In this document: positions 48,622 through 59,753 of the stretch, one piece after another
Layout: each line of letters starts with the position of its first letter
Numbering within the stretch: the stretch's first letter is position 1
Assembly: GCF_001592875.1 (NCBI RefSeq)
Contig: NZ_LSOF01000003.1
Coordinates: 53,014-117,013 of the forward strand
Direction: 5' to 3'
DNA: 64,000 bases
Source of the DNA: Pseudomonas sp. BMS12
Lineage (GTDB): Bacteria; Pseudomonadota; Gammaproteobacteria; Pseudomonadales; Pseudomonadaceae
Made by a program: the position numbers and the translations under genes
The notes under the pieces: model-generated
What the model was told of the DNA's origin: nothing
What the model saw: the letters and a program-made list of their open reading frames with translations, nothing else
Databases searched by the model: none

Positions 48622-48634
48622 GAACAGTCTGTTC
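48622..48634. promoter_or_regulatory. Perfect 13-bp dyad upstream of the FTR1 gene
   Basis: GAACAG-T-CTGTTC lies about 95-107 nt upstream of the FTR1-cytochrome start and 27 nt beyond the LysE-family stop. It does not fit the LexA spacing (CTG-N10-CAG) or a Fur box. It could be an operator for the iron permease or a tiny terminator stem. Confidence 0.35.
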
Positions 48635-48660
48635 AGGACAGCCCCGGGACTTGTCGTCAT

Positions 48661-49293
48661 TCAGGCAGCAGCGCGACGCACCATGGCCAGCAGCGCAGCG
48701 GCGGCCACGAACAGGCCACCAAAGGTGCGGTTGAGCAGGCGCTGCTGGCGTGGCGAACGCAATGCCCGCAGCACCCGCGCAGCCAGGCCGGTATAACCGG
48801 CCATCACCACCAGGTCGACCGCCACCATGGTCGCCGACATCAGCAGGTACTGCACCAGCAGCGGCGCCTGGGGGTCGAGGAACTGCGGCAGCACCGCGAG
48901 GATGAAGATGATTGCCTTGGGGTTGCTGGCGTTGACCAGAAAACCCCGCAGCATCAGGGTCAGCGGCCGTCCCAAGGGGCGCTCGCCATCGGCGGTCGCG
49001 ATCTCGCCCGGTGCGGCGACCCACTGCCTCCAGCCGAGGTAGACCAGGTAGGCGACACCGAACCACTTGATCAGGCTGAAGGCCAGCTCCGAGGTTGCCA
49101 GCACGGCACCTAGACCGGCAGCCACCACGGCGATTTGCATCAACAGCGCCAGCTGCAGGCCGATGGCATTCCAATAGCCGCGCCAGAAGCCATAGCGCAG
49201 GCCGCTGGACATCGAGGCAATGGCGCCGGCGCCGGGAGAAAGGCTGATCACCCAACAGGCGACGAAGAAAGCGAGCCAGGTCTGCAGGGCCAT
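48661..49293 (-). CDS. LysE/RhtB-family amino acid exporter
   Basis: A 210-aa inner-membrane protein with about six hydrophobic segments and the N-terminal LysE signature VISLSPGAGAIASMSSGLRYGFWRGYWNAIGLQLALL, followed by IKWFGVAYLVYLGWRQW and LRGFLVNASNPKAIIFILAVLPQFLD. The family exports amino acids, homoserine lactone-like compounds or related metabolites; the substrate is not predictable. The ATG at 49293 has GAGGTTGCCCAC upstream. It is a single gene between the ABC-F and FTR1 genes, all on the minus strand. Confidence 0.93.
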   Translation of the reverse strand: MALQTWLAFFVACWVISLSPGAGAIASMSSGLRYGFWRGYWNAIGLQLALLMQIAVVAAGLGAVLATSELAFSLIKWFGVAYLVYLGWRQWVAAPGEIATADGERPLGRPLTLMLRGFLVNASNPKAIIFILAVLPQFLDPQAPLLVQYLLMSATMVAVDLVVMAGYTGLAARVLRALRSPRQQRLLNRTFGGLFVAAAALLAMVRRAAA

Positions 49294-49373
49294 GTGGGCA
49301 ACCTCAAGCGAATCGGACAGAGGCACTAGCCTACCCGCTTGCCGCGCTGGCGCCCAGCGCGGCGCGGGCTCCG

Positions 49374-51284
<1,911 letters not shown>

Positions 51285-51323
51285 AATGGCGGCGGAGTCT
51301 ACCAGCTTCGCCAGGAGCGCCGC

Positions 51324-51773
51324 ATGCCGTCTGATCTATGGAGTTTCGCCAACGCCTGCTACGCCCGCCCCGGTGTCGAGGCGATCTGCCTGCGCCTGCA
51401 GGAGCAAGGGGTGGATGTATGCCTGCTGCTCTGTGCGCTCTGGCTGGAACGGCGCGGGGCTGCGGCGAGCGAACCGCGCCTGCAACAACTACAGGCCATC
51501 AGCCTACCCTGGCAGCGCGACGTCGTACGCCCGCTGCGCGAACTGCGCCAGAGCTGGCGCACGGCAGCCGCCGACGATCCGCAGCTGACGAGCCTGCGCG
51601 AGCGCATCAAAGTGACTGAACTGGAAGCCGAGCAGGAGCTGCTGCGACGACTGGAAAGGCTGACGGAGAACTGGGCAGCGCCAGCAAGAGCGCAGGAATG
51701 CGCCTGGCTGGAGCTGCTGAGCGAAGACCGCGACGCGCTGCATCGACTACGCGCCGCGGCCGACTTGCCTTAA
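51324..51773 (+). CDS. TIGR02444 family protein
   Basis: A 149-aa helical protein: LWSFANACYARPGVEAICLRLQEQGVDVCLLLCALWLERRG, then SLPWQRDVVRPLRELRQSWR and EQELLRRLERLTENW. It matches the small uncharacterised TIGR02444 family found next to the ABC-F gene and algP in Pseudomonas. No catalytic motif is visible. It is divergent from the ABC-F gene (39-nt gap) and convergent with algP, the two stop codons overlapping. Confidence 0.85.
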   Translation: MPSDLWSFANACYARPGVEAICLRLQEQGVDVCLLLCALWLERRGAAASEPRLQQLQAISLPWQRDVVRPLRELRQSWRTAAADDPQLTSLRERIKVTELEAEQELLRRLERLTENWAAPARAQECAWLELLSEDRDALHRLRAAADLP

Positions 51774-52828
51774 GCGCTGGGCGGGGTGCTGCCGTTGCCG
51801 CTGGCAGCTGGCGCAGCGGGAGCCGCTGGCGCCGGGCTGGCCACTGCCGCAGGTGCCACTGCCGGCTTGGCAGCGGGTTTGGCCGCCGGCTTCCTGGCTG
51901 CAGGCTTGGCGACGGGCTTGGCCGCTACCGGCTTGGCGGCAGGTTTGGCTGGCGCTTTCACCGCCGGCTTGGCAGCAGGTTTCGCCACAGGCTTGGCCGC
52001 CACTTTGCTCGGCGCCTTGGCCGGGGCCTTGACTGCGGGTTTGGCCGGAGCCTTGGCCGCAACAGGTTTGCTTGCCGGTTTCGCGGCAGCCTTGGCAGCA
52101 GGTTTGGCTGCAGGCTTCACCGGGGCCTTGGCTGCGGGCTTCGCCGCAGGTTTGGCAGCTGCTACCGCCTTCTTGGCTACAGGTTTGGCCGCAGGTTTCG
52201 CGGCGGGTTTGGCCGCACTGGCAGCCCTGGCGGCGACAGGTTTGGCGGCCACTTTCGCAGCCGGTTTTGCCGCAGTCTTGGCAGCGGGCTTCACGGCCGT
52301 TTTAGCAGCAGGCTTGGCCGCCGGCTTGGCGACTGGTTTGGCCGCAGCGACTTTCTTCACCGCCGGTTTGGCGGCCGGTTTGCTCGCGGGCTTGGCCGGC
52401 GCCTTGGCGGCCGGCTTGCTGGCGGCGCGGCTATCGAGCGCCTTGGCGGCAGCCTCGCGCACCTTGCCCACGCCCTGGGCCAGCTTCAGGCTTTCCTGGG
52501 CATCGCGCTTGAGTTGCGCGATGTAACCACGGGTCTCGGTCTGCCGTGCTTTCAGGCCTTCGAGCAGCTCTTCCAGCTCGCTGGCAGCGGCCTTGGCCTT
52601 CTGCTGCGCCTTGGCTTTGCCGGCCTTGGCCGCATCCTGCAGTTTGGCGCGCGCCTCGTGCAGTTTTTCCTGGGCCTTGCCGCGCTGCTTCTCCAACTTG
52701 GCGAGCATCTGCTCCGCGTCTGTCAGCGCCTGGGTACAGGCCTTTTCCAGATGCTCAAGCAGGCTGTGGGAAAGTTGCTGCAGCAGATGCAAAGGGGTAG
52801 TAACGGACTTCTTGTTGTTGGCCGGCAT
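51770..52828 (-). CDS. algP: AlgP histone H1-like repeat protein
   Basis: A 352-aa protein. Residues about 1-120 are a conserved helical/coiled-coil domain (TTPLHLLQQLSHSLLEHLEKACTQALTDAEQMLAKLEKQRGKAQEKL). From about 125 onward there are dozens of KPAA/KPVA/APAK-type tetrapeptides resembling eukaryotic histone H1 tails, ending SASGNGSTPPSA-like. It binds DNA and influences alginate gene transcription (algD) in P. aeruginosa. The number of repeats is known to vary between strains because the GC-rich DNA repeats are prone to slippage. The ATG at 52828 matches the known start. It neighbours the FKBP gene and algQ, as in P. aeruginosa. Confidence 0.95.
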   Translation of the reverse strand: MPANNKKSVTTPLHLLQQLSHSLLEHLEKACTQALTDAEQMLAKLEKQRGKAQEKLHEARAKLQDAAKAGKAKAQQKAKAAASELEELLEGLKARQTETRGYIAQLKRDAQESLKLAQGVGKVREAAAKALDSRAASKPAAKAPAKPASKPAAKPAVKKVAAAKPVAKPAAKPAAKTAVKPAAKTAAKPAAKVAAKPVAARAASAAKPAAKPAAKPVAKKAVAAAKPAAKPAAKAPVKPAAKPAAKAAAKPASKPVAAKAPAKPAVKAPAKAPSKVAAKPVAKPAAKPAVKAPAKPAAKPVAAKPVAKPAARKPAAKPAAKPAVAPAAVASPAPAAPAAPAASGNGSTPPSA

Positions 52829-52939
52829 GACGTGCCTCCTAACGGACGTTGGTGCCCCCATACTAGACGCCTGACTCGCCGGTCGCTAGCCGTCACCGGC
52901 AACAGAAAGAATCGTCGCCATCCACTCCGGAGAACCCCA

Positions 52940-53578
52940 ATGCTGCGCCGTGCACTGCTGCTTCTGTGCCTGACCCAACCGCTGGCCAATGCTGCCCAGC
53001 AGAATGACGACCTGGCCTACAGCCTGGGCGCACGACTGGGCGAACGGTTGCGCGCAGAGGTCCCCGACCTGCAGCTAGATGCCCTGCTCGAAGGACTGCA
53101 GCAGGCCTATCGCAACGAACCGCTGCGCTTGCCACAGGCACGCATCGACCACCTGCTGCAAGACCACGAAGAACGGCTGCAAGAGCATCGGCAGACGCAA
53201 GCCGAGCAGGCCCAGGCACGCTTCCTGGCGAAGGAGAAATCCATCTACGGCGTGCGCGAACTGGCTGGCGGTGTACTGGTGCGCGAGCTGCGCGGCGGAC
53301 AGGGCGTCAGACCAAGCGCCGGCAGCCGGGTGAAGGTCACCTACCGTGGCGAACTGGCCAACGGCAGCCTGTTCGACCAGAGCGAAGGTCCGCAGTGGTT
53401 TCGCCTGGCGGCACTGATTCCCGGCTGGCAGACAGCCCTGCAGGAGATGCCGACGGGTGCACGCTGGCGCGTGGTGATACCGGCCGCACAGGCCTATGGC
53501 GAAGAAGGTGCCGGCGATCTGATACCGCCAAACGCGCCGCTGGTATTCGAGGTTGAGCTACTGGAGGTGGCGAACTGA
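52940..53578 (+). CDS. Periplasmic FKBP-type peptidyl-prolyl isomerase
   Basis: A 212-aa protein with signal peptide MLRRALLLLCLTQPLANA. The FkpA/Mip-type N-terminal dimerisation domain (NDDLAYSLGARLGERLRAEVPDLQLDALLEGLQQAYRNE) is joined by a long helix to a C-terminal FKBP domain (GSRVKVTYRGELANGSLFDQSEGPQWFRLAALIPGWQTALQEMPTGARWRVVIPAAQAYGEEGAGDLIPPNAPLVFEVELL). It folds periplasmic proteins by proline isomerisation. The catalytic aromatic set (Y, F, D, W) is largely present. The ATG is preceded by CGGAGAACCCCA; the longer open frame upstream is algP antisense and rejected. It is divergent from algP. Confidence 0.93.
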   Translation: MLRRALLLLCLTQPLANAAQQNDDLAYSLGARLGERLRAEVPDLQLDALLEGLQQAYRNEPLRLPQARIDHLLQDHEERLQEHRQTQAEQAQARFLAKEKSIYGVRELAGGVLVRELRGGQGVRPSAGSRVKVTYRGELANGSLFDQSEGPQWFRLAALIPGWQTALQEMPTGARWRVVIPAAQAYGEEGAGDLIPPNAPLVFEVELLEVAN

Positions 53579-53610
53579 GCCCACCACCGGGGTGAGCTCA
53601 TGCCGAGGGA

Positions 53611-54084
53611 TCAGAGCGGCGCCGCGGCCGCTTGCTGATGGGCGTTGTGCAGCACTTCGATCAGGCAGTCTTCCAGCTCGAAGCGTTCGTGCAGCATCTG
53701 CCCGAGACGTTTCAATTCGCTGCTGAGGGAGGTGGTATCGCGGCAATCGCCGTTATCACAGCGGTCATTGAACGCCAGCGCCACTTCGGTGATGGCTTCG
53801 ATGCGCGGGTAGATCTGCTTGGCCAGCTCCAGGCCCCGCTGATCGCCAAAGGCCTTGGCCTCGCCATTGAGCTGCTCATAAACCTCGAAATGTCCGGCGG
53901 ACACATAGTCGACCAGAATCTCGCAGAAGCGCTGTACGGCAGCGGTGTTGGCTGCAGACGCTTGCGATGCATCATTCAGCGCGGCAAAGGCGCTGACCAG
54001 TTCATGACGTTCCTGCAACCAGCGGTCGATCAACTGGTGCACGCCACCCCAGCGCTCCTGGGCGTTCTGGCAGGTCTCGAGCAT
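53611..54084 (-). CDS. algQ: AlgQ, anti-sigma-70 regulator (Rsd family)
   Basis: A 157-aa helical protein of the Rsd/AlgQ family: [34 protein letters not shown], then [19 protein letters not shown] and [22 protein letters not shown]. It binds region 4 of sigma-70, frees core polymerase for alternative sigma factors, and in P. aeruginosa modulates alginate and siderophore genes. The upstream region holds a CCCGAGA...TCTCGGG inverted pair. It sits next to the FKBP gene and algP, as in P. aeruginosa. Confidence 0.95.
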   Translation of the reverse strand: MLETCQNAQERWGGVHQLIDRWLQERHELVSAFAALNDASQASAANTAAVQRFCEILVDYVSAGHFEVYEQLNGEAKAFGDQRGLELAKQIYPRIEAITEVALAFNDRCDNGDCRDTTSLSSELKRLGQMLHERFELEDCLIEVLHNAHQQAAAAPL

Positions 54085-54261
54085 GATGTCCTCACTTCCC
54101 TACTGGTGAATGCTGAATACGCCAGCCCCGAGACATTTTATTGTCAGCTCGCGAATTCTCGGGGGACGACTCGCCGGATTACTGGCGAAACGTAGGGCCA
54201 GAGTATGCCCACTCGGCGCAGGCATCAAGTCATGCTGATCGGTAAAAACGTCCGGGCCCGA

Positions 54262-54753
54262 TCAGCCCCGGCGCAGCAGCTGAAACAGAGCGAACAGCGC
54301 GATACCGAGGAAGGCCAGCAGACTCCATTCCGGCAGGCTGAGGCCAAACAGTGTCCAGGTCACTTCGGCGCAGTCTGCAGTGCCGCGAAACACCAGGCTG
54401 ACGATGTCCTGCAATGGCAAGGCCTGGATCATGAATTCCAGGCTCGGCAGGCAGGCCTGCAGCTGGTCGGCAGGCACGCCCTGCAGCCACACCTGGCGCG
54501 CGGCAGTGGCTCCACCGCCGACGGCAAGCAGCAGCACCAGCACGGCATAGGCACGGCGCCCGGTGCGCTGCGGTGCGTGGATGGCGGCGATCAGACAGGT
54601 GAGGCCAACGAGGATGACAAAGATGCGCTGGACGATGCACAGCGGGCAGGGATTCAGACCGACCCCATGCTCCAGATACAAGGCACCGCCCAGCAGCGCC
54701 ACGCAGCCGAAAAAGGCGAGCAGGAACAGCAAGCGTGGATTGGCCGGCGCCAT
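54262..54753 (-). CDS. dsbB: Disulfide bond formation protein B
   Basis: A 163-aa inner-membrane protein with four transmembrane helices. Quinone-linked cysteines Cys36-Pro-Leu-Cys39 lie in VGLNPCPLCIVQRIF, and the second periplasmic pair is Cys101 (QLQACLPSLEF) and Cys128 (GTADCAEVTW). It reoxidises DsbA and passes electrons to ubiquinone. Pseudomonas has two such proteins; this locus, between algQ and the heme genes, is the one often called DsbH, so the symbol is by family. The ATG lies 97 nt from the hemY stop. Confidence 0.93.
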   Translation of the reverse strand: MAPANPRLLFLLAFFGCVALLGGALYLEHGVGLNPCPLCIVQRIFVILVGLTCLIAAIHAPQRTGRRAYAVLVLLLAVGGGATAARQVWLQGVPADQLQACLPSLEFMIQALPLQDIVSLVFRGTADCAEVTWTLFGLSLPEWSLLAFLGIALFALFQLLRRG

Positions 54754-54850
54754 GATGACTCCGCTGCGGGGCGAGAAAGGCGCTTACGGTAGAGGAAAGC
54801 CGCGCGGCCTTTCAAGGCGCCGCACGGCCGGACTGCCGCAGCAGCTCCGT

Positions 54851-56089
54851 TCAGGAGTTCGCGGCGGGTTGCGGCAAGGCCGGCAGCTGCTGACCTTGCT
54901 GGGCCAGCACTTCCCGCAACAGCTCATTGCTGCGCTCGATCTCGCCCTGGCTGGCCAGCAGACGGGCCAGCTCGGCACAGGCCTCGCTACCGCGCTCGAA
55001 TTCCAGGCTGATCTCGAAATACTCGCGGGCCTTGCCCCACAGGCCGTTGACCAGGCACAGGCGACCCAGGCTGAGCAGCAGCACCGTATCCTGTGGGTGC
55101 TGCTTGAGCAGCTCCTCGGCGGTTTGCAGTTGTCGCGCCGGATCGCGCCCACGCAGCTGACCGTAGAGATGCATCAGGCGGCGGTCATACCCACGCTTGA
55201 GGGCCTTGTACAAAGCCGCCTCGGCCTCTTCCGGCGCCCCCAGACGCCGCAGCTGGCCGGCGTAGGCCAGCAGCAGCTCGGGGTCCTGGCGCTGCGCCGA
55301 GGACAGCTGCTGCCAGGTCGCGGTTAGCGCTTGCAGTGCCGCTTCGCCCTGATCCAGCCCCTGCTCGCCGGCAACCTGCAGGCGCTCGGCCCAGACCTGC
55401 CGCTCCAGTGCCGCCAGATCGTCGCCTTCCAGCACCTTGGCCTTGCGCAGTTCGGGCAGCAACTGCAGCAGCTCCGACCACTCGTGACGAGCCAGGTGGA
55501 GCTGGTACAGCTGGCGCAATACCTGGCGATGCTGCGGATGGCGCTCACGCATGGCCTGCAGAGTATTCAGGGCACCGTCCAGATCGCCACGCCCCTTTTG
55601 CAAATCGGCATGGGTCAGTGCGATGGCCAGTTCGGCCTGCGGCTGGCGCTGCAGCGCACGCTCGAGCAGCGACTCGCTCTCCTCATGTTGACCAAGCTTG
55701 TGTGCCGCACGCGCAGCGCCGAGGTAGAGCATGAGTGGTTGGCGCTCGCCTTCTGCAGCGCGTTGCAAATGGCGCACGGCACGCTCCCAGCGGCCTTCCA
55801 GTAGGTCCAGCAAGCCCTTGTCGGCAGCCACCTGCATCCGCTTGCCATGGTTGCGCCGTGACCAGGGATTGAGCACCCCGCCGGACAGACGCAACCCTCG
55901 CCACAGCCAGCGCAACAACCACACGGCCAGCCATACCAGGACCACCAGCAGGAGGAACACCCAGAGGCTGGACTCGTAGCGCCAGCCCTTCCAGGCGATC
56001 AACACATAGCCGCTGTGCTCCTGGATCGCCAGACCCAGCAGCGTCGCCGCCGCTGCCACAAGCAGCAACACCAGAACGGCGCGGATCAT
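54851..56089 (-). CDS. hemY: HemY, TPR-containing heme-biosynthesis membrane protein
   Basis: A 412-aa protein with two N-terminal transmembrane helices (RAVLVLLLVAAAATLLGLA and LWVFLLLVVLVWLAVWLLRWLWRG, about 3-65) and a periplasmic or cytoplasmic helical repeat region of tetratricopeptide type (LLDLLEGRWERAVRHLQRAAEGERQPLMLYLGAARAAHKLG, and many similar). In enterobacteria it is the last gene of hemCDXY; biochemical role is unproven, possibly scaffolding. It overlaps hemX by 4 nt (ATGA). This is not the oxidase also called HemY in Bacillus. Confidence 0.93.
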   Translation of the reverse strand: MIRAVLVLLLVAAAATLLGLAIQEHSGYVLIAWKGWRYESSLWVFLLLVVLVWLAVWLLRWLWRGLRLSGGVLNPWSRRNHGKRMQVAADKGLLDLLEGRWERAVRHLQRAAEGERQPLMLYLGAARAAHKLGQHEESESLLERALQRQPQAELAIALTHADLQKGRGDLDGALNTLQAMRERHPQHRQVLRQLYQLHLARHEWSELLQLLPELRKAKVLEGDDLAALERQVWAERLQVAGEQGLDQGEAALQALTATWQQLSSAQRQDPELLLAYAGQLRRLGAPEEAEAALYKALKRGYDRRLMHLYGQLRGRDPARQLQTAEELLKQHPQDTVLLLSLGRLCLVNGLWGKAREYFEISLEFERGSEACAELARLLASQGEIERSNELLREVLAQQGQQLPALPQPAANS

Positions 56090-57195
56090 TGCTCGACCTC
56101 CTCGACCGCTTCCGGCATGCGTTCGGCAGCCTCACGCTGCTTGAGGTAGGCCTGCAGGCTGCGCAGCGCTTCGTCCAGTTTGGGCATACCGGCGACCACA
56201 GACTGCCCGGAAAGCTCGCCTAGACGCGCCTGCATGCGCTGTACTGCCTGGTTGTCACGGTCGAAGTAGGTATCCAGCACGTCACTGGCTGCAGCCAGAG
56301 CCTGGCGATAGACCTCGGGCTCGCCATTGAGCGCGCCCCACTGGGCCTGTTCCAGGGCCAGGGCCAGGGTCAGGCGCACTTGCGCCAGGCTTTGCCCGGC
56401 CAGTTGTGGGCGAATGTCCTGGTCGGCATGCAGGTCGATGCGCACATAGCGCGACAGCTGCTGCCAGAGTCCGTCCCAGCGGCTGCCATCGCTGGCGCTG
56501 ACAACACTTTGCGGCTCCGTCGGCAGAATGTACTCGGGTGCCAGCATCTGCAGTTGATCGAGCTGGCCGCGCAGGGCGGCCAACTGCAGGAACAGGCCAC
56601 TGCGATCGATCTGCGGCAGGCTACGCAGCGTCTCCAGCACCTTGATCAGCTCACCACGAGCGGCAAAGGCCTGCGGGTCGTTCTGCGCCCTCAGGATGTC
56701 GTCTGCGCCTTGCACCAGCGCAATGGCGCTATCCACGTCCTGCAACGCGGTCAGGCGCAGCATGGCCAGGCGCAACAGGTGCTCGGCCTCAGCCAGGCGC
56801 CAGTCCTCGCGGCTCTTGCCAAGCACAGCCGAGAGACTCTGGGCCAGACGCTGCTGCTCACCCTGCAGCGTCATCAGCAGGTCGCGTTGTTCGGCCAGAT
56901 CGTTTGCCGATGGCAATCCCGCCAGACGCTTGGCGACATCCTTCTCGCCTTGCTGCAACTGCTGGCGGGCGGCGTCGGCCGCCTGAGCCACCTGCGCCAG
57001 CTGCTGTTGGGCCTGCTCGCGCTGTTGATAAAGCTGCCAGCTGCTCCAACCGCCAGCGCCGAGGGCGGCCAAGGCCAGTAGCAACGCCAGCCAGGCCGGG
57101 CCACGCCCCTTGGCCTTGGGCACCACGGCCTGTGGCGGCTGATCGAGCTGGGTCTGCGGGGTCTGCTCGCTGATCTGCGGGGCTGTTTCGCTCAC
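56086..57195 (-). CDS. hemX: HemX-type membrane protein (annotated uroporphyrinogen-III C-methyltransferase)
   Basis: A 369-aa protein with a hydrophilic start, one transmembrane helix (about 34-52, PAWLALLLALAALGAGGWSS) and a long coiled-coil (LYQQREQAQQQLAQVAQAADAARQQLQQGEKDVAKRL). A conserved helical domain follows: EDWRLAEAEHLLRLAMLRLTALQDVDSAIALVQGADDILRAQNDPQAFAARGELIKVLETLRSLPQIDRSGLFLQLA. It has no methyltransferase fold, so the EC annotation of the family is misleading. The GTG start at 57195 has AAGGAAGGACAC upstream. It lies 16 nt after hemD and overlaps hemY. Confidence 0.93.
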   Translation of the reverse strand: MSETAPQISEQTPQTQLDQPPQAVVPKAKGRGPAWLALLLALAALGAGGWSSWQLYQQREQAQQQLAQVAQAADAARQQLQQGEKDVAKRLAGLPSANDLAEQRDLLMTLQGEQQRLAQSLSAVLGKSREDWRLAEAEHLLRLAMLRLTALQDVDSAIALVQGADDILRAQNDPQAFAARGELIKVLETLRSLPQIDRSGLFLQLAALRGQLDQLQMLAPEYILPTEPQSVVSASDGSRWDGLWQQLSRYVRIDLHADQDIRPQLAGQSLAQVRLTLALALEQAQWGALNGEPEVYRQALAAASDVLDTYFDRDNQAVQRMQARLGELSGQSVVAGMPKLDEALRSLQAYLKQREAAERMPEAVEEVEQ

Positions 57196-57211
57196 GTGTC
57201 CTTCCTTTGTT

Positions 57212-57994
57212 TCAGTGGGCCGGCGCCGCATGACTGCGCAACACCGCCAGAACAGCCGCAGCACTGGCGCCGCGACAATCGATAATCTGCTTCGCCCCCG
57301 CCATGCGGGCCAGTTCGGCCACGCGCGCACTGGGTACCAACAAGGGTAGCCGACTCAGCTCGGCCCAGGCATCCCCGGCCAGCTCACAGAGGTTGGCCAA
57401 GCCCTGCCCGCTACTGACCAGCAGGGCGTTCAGCCGTTCCTCACGCACCAGTTGTGGCAGCGCATTCGCGGCATATGCCGGTAGCACCCGGCGATAGAGT
57501 TGCAGGTAATCCACAGCCACGCCTCGCTCACGCAAGGTTTCGGCGAGCAGTTCGCGGCCACCCTCGCCACGCAGGATCAGTGCCCTGGGCGACACCACCG
57601 CCAGGGCCTCGGCCAGTTGCGGCAGGGCCAGCAGTGCCTCGCTGTCGTCACCCTCCTGCGGGCAACGGGTCTGCAGGCCGTGCGGCTGCAGATACTGGTC
57701 GAGAATCTGTGCGGTAGCGGCACCGACGCTGAACCAGCGCGGCCCCGCCGGTGGCTGCGGCCAGTGCTGCGCGAGCAGCTCCAGAGTCCGACGAGCCGCC
57801 GGTTTGCTCACCACTATCACCGCGTTGTAGCGCGGTAGATCGAGAATGGTGGCGCGCTGCTCGGCCGTTTCTGCCAGCGCTTCGATCTCCAGCAACGGCA
57901 GGCTCCGACTGAACACACCGGCCTCGGCCAGCGTCGCGGCCAGTGCTGCACACTCGGCGGCCGGGCGAGTCAGCAGCAGCCGCCAGCCGCTCAC
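57212..57994 (-). CDS. hemD: Uroporphyrinogen-III synthase
   Basis: A 260-aa two-domain enzyme that cyclises hydroxymethylbilane and inverts ring D. It is poorly conserved, but recognisable stretches are [54 protein letters not shown], and [16 protein letters not shown] with [15 protein letters not shown]. The start is GTG and overlaps the hemC stop by 4 nt (GTGA), indicating translational coupling in the hemC-hemD-hemX-hemY operon. Confidence 0.93.
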   Translation of the reverse strand: MSGWRLLLTRPAAECAALAATLAEAGVFSRSLPLLEIEALAETAEQRATILDLPRYNAVIVVSKPAARRTLELLAQHWPQPPAGPRWFSVGAATAQILDQYLQPHGLQTRCPQEGDDSEALLALPQLAEALAVVSPRALILRGEGGRELLAETLRERGVAVDYLQLYRRVLPAYAANALPQLVREERLNALLVSSGQGLANLCELAGDAWAELSRLPLLVPSARVAELARMAGAKQIIDCRGASAAAVLAVLRSHAAPAH

Positions 57995-58923
57995 GCCGGG
58001 TCGGCCCCGCCATATACGGCATCAAGAATCGCCTCGGCCCCCTGTGCCAGCAGTTGCTCGGCCACCTGCACACCCAATGCCTCGGCATCGTTGCCACGCC
58101 CTTCAGCCCGCAGCAACAGGCCACCGTCGGGCTGACCGACCAGGCCGCGCAGCCACAGCTGCTCACCTTCGAGCAAGGCGTAGCAGGCGATGGGTACCTG
58201 GCAACCGCCATTGAGGCGCTTGTTCAGCGCGCGCTCGGCAGTCACGCGGGCAGCCGTCTCGGCATGGTGCAGCGGCGCCAGCAATGCATGAATCTCGGCG
58301 TCTGCCGTGCGGCATTCGATGCCCACAGCGCCCTGACCGCCGGCCGGCAGGCTGTCGTCGACACTGATCGAGGCGCGGATGCGTTCACCGAAGCCGAGGC
58401 GGATCAGCCCGGCGGCGGCAAGGATAATGGCGTCGTAATCACCCGCGTCGAGCTTGGCCAGGCGCGTGTTCACATTGCCGCGCAGAAACTGGATCTTCAG
58501 GTCCGGACGCCGCGCCAGCAGCTGGGCCTGACGGCGCAGGCTGGAGGTGCCGACCACACTGCCGGCCGGCAAGGCTGCGAGGCTGTCGTAGGTATTGGAG
58601 ACGAAGGCGTCGCGCGGATCTTCGCGCTCGCAGATGCAGAACAGGCCGAGTCCTTCGGGGAAGTCCATCGGCACATCCTTCATCGAATGCACGGCGATAT
58701 CGGCCTCGTTCTCCAGCAGGGCGGTTTCCAGCTCCTTGACGAACAGGCCCTTGCCACCGATTTTCGCCAGCGGCGCATCGAGCAACTTGTCGCCGCGGCT
58801 GACCATCGGCACCAGGCTGACAACCAGGCCGGGATGCGCCTGCTCCAGGCGGGCTTTGACGTACTCGGCCTGCCACAGGGCCAGGGCGCTCTTACGGGTG
58901 GCAATGCGGATTTCGCGGGACAT
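57991..58923 (-). CDS. hemC: Porphobilinogen deaminase (hydroxymethylbilane synthase)
   Basis: A 310-aa enzyme. The dipyrromethane cofactor cysteine is Cys241 in [10 protein letters not shown]; the catalytic Asp region is [17 protein letters not shown], and phosphate-binding arginines are in [12 protein letters not shown] and [15 protein letters not shown]. It tetramerises porphobilinogen. The start at 58923 gives the canonical [17 protein letters not shown]. It is the first gene of hemCDXY and follows the algZ-algR pair on the same strand by 80 nt. Confidence 0.97.
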   Translation of the reverse strand: MSREIRIATRKSALALWQAEYVKARLEQAHPGLVVSLVPMVSRGDKLLDAPLAKIGGKGLFVKELETALLENEADIAVHSMKDVPMDFPEGLGLFCICEREDPRDAFVSNTYDSLAALPAGSVVGTSSLRRQAQLLARRPDLKIQFLRGNVNTRLAKLDAGDYDAIILAAAGLIRLGFGERIRASISVDDSLPAGGQGAVGIECRTADAEIHALLAPLHHAETAARVTAERALNKRLNGGCQVPIACYALLEGEQLWLRGLVGQPDGGLLLRAEGRGNDAEALGVQVAEQLLAQGAEAILDAVYGGADPA

Positions 58924-59003
58924 GGGCAATTCCAGAAAACGAACTGCCGGAGATGATAACAGGATGGCCGGCCGGAGCCGGCAGGTGCAATCGCCGCAGG
59001 GCC

Positions 59004-59753
59004 CTAGAGGCTGTGCATCAACTTGCGCACGCCAGCCACATGACGACGGCTGACGGTCAGGGCATCGCCGCCAAGGCCCTTGAGGTAGAGCTGGAAGTGT
59101 CCCAGCGGAGTGCGTTGCAGGCGCTCGATACGCTCGCGCGCGACCAGGGCGTTGCGGTGGATGCGCACGAAGCGTTCGCCGAACTCGTCCTCCAGCGCCT
59201 TGAGCGGCTCGTCCAGCAACACTTCGCCGCCCTCATGGCGCAGGGTCACGTACTTGTGATCAGCGATGAAGAAGATCACCTGCTCCAGCGGGATAAGTTC
59301 GATCCCCTTGCGGGTCCGTGCGCTGATATGGCTGCGCGGGCCGGCGCCATTGCCGGTGGCTGCCGGTCGCGTGAGCGCGGCCAGTTGCACGCGGTTGGGT
59401 CGTTCGGCCTTCTTCAGCGCTGCAGCGAGGGATTCCGGGCGCACCGGTTTGACCAGATAGCCGACGGCGCTGACGTCGAAGGCTTCCAGGGCGAATTCGT
59501 CATGGGCGGTGCAGAAGATCACCGCCGGCGGCGCCTCGCGCTCGCACAGCTTGGCAGCCACCTGCAGGCCGTCCATACCGGGCATGCGGATATCCAGCAG
59601 GACCACGTCCGGCCGGAGGCTGTCGATCAGTGCCAGGGCCTCTTCACCATTGCTGGCGGCAGGCTCGAGCACGCGATAACCCTCGAGGTCGCCGACCATG
59701 CGGGCCAGGCGCTCGCGGGCAAGGGGTTCGTCATCGACGATCAGCACATTCAT
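59004..59753 (-). CDS. algR: AlgR, LytTR-type response regulator
   Basis: A 249-aa response regulator. The receiver domain (about 1-115) has the acidic pair D7/D8 ([13 protein letters not shown]), phospho-acceptor Asp54 ([12 protein letters not shown]) and a conserved Lys in [11 protein letters not shown]. The LytTR DNA-binding domain (about 145-245) includes [53 protein letters not shown]. In P. aeruginosa it controls alginate (algD), type IV pili through fimU-pilE, and cyanide genes. It overlaps algZ by 4 nt (ATGA). Confidence 0.97.
   Translation of the reverse strand: MNVLIVDDEPLARERLARMVGDLEGYRVLEPAASNGEEALALIDSLRPDVVLLDIRMPGMDGLQVAAKLCEREAPPAVIFCTAHDEFALEAFDVSAVGYLVKPVRPESLAAALKKAERPNRVQLAALTRPAATGNGAGPRSHISARTRKGIELIPLEQVIFFIADHKYVTLRHEGGEVLLDEPLKALEDEFGERFVRIHRNALVARERIERLQRTPLGHFQLYLKGLGGDALTVSRRHVAGVRKLMHSL

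Noticed and set aside
48622..48645. LexA (SOS) box near CTGTTCAGGACAG
   Set aside because: The CTG and CAG halves are separated by 7 bp, not the 10 bp required.
51840..52440. Repeat array that might be mistaken for a CRISPR or minisatellite
   Set aside because: The repeats are in-frame codons for a lysine/proline/alanine-rich protein (AlgP); there are no equal-length spacers and no cas genes.
51698..52939. Glycine/arginine-rich N-terminal extension of the FKBP frame and a separate alanine-rich plus-strand ORF over algP
   Set aside because: These are the complement of the KPAA repeats of algP. The FKBP protein starts at 52940 with its own ribosome-binding site and signal peptide.
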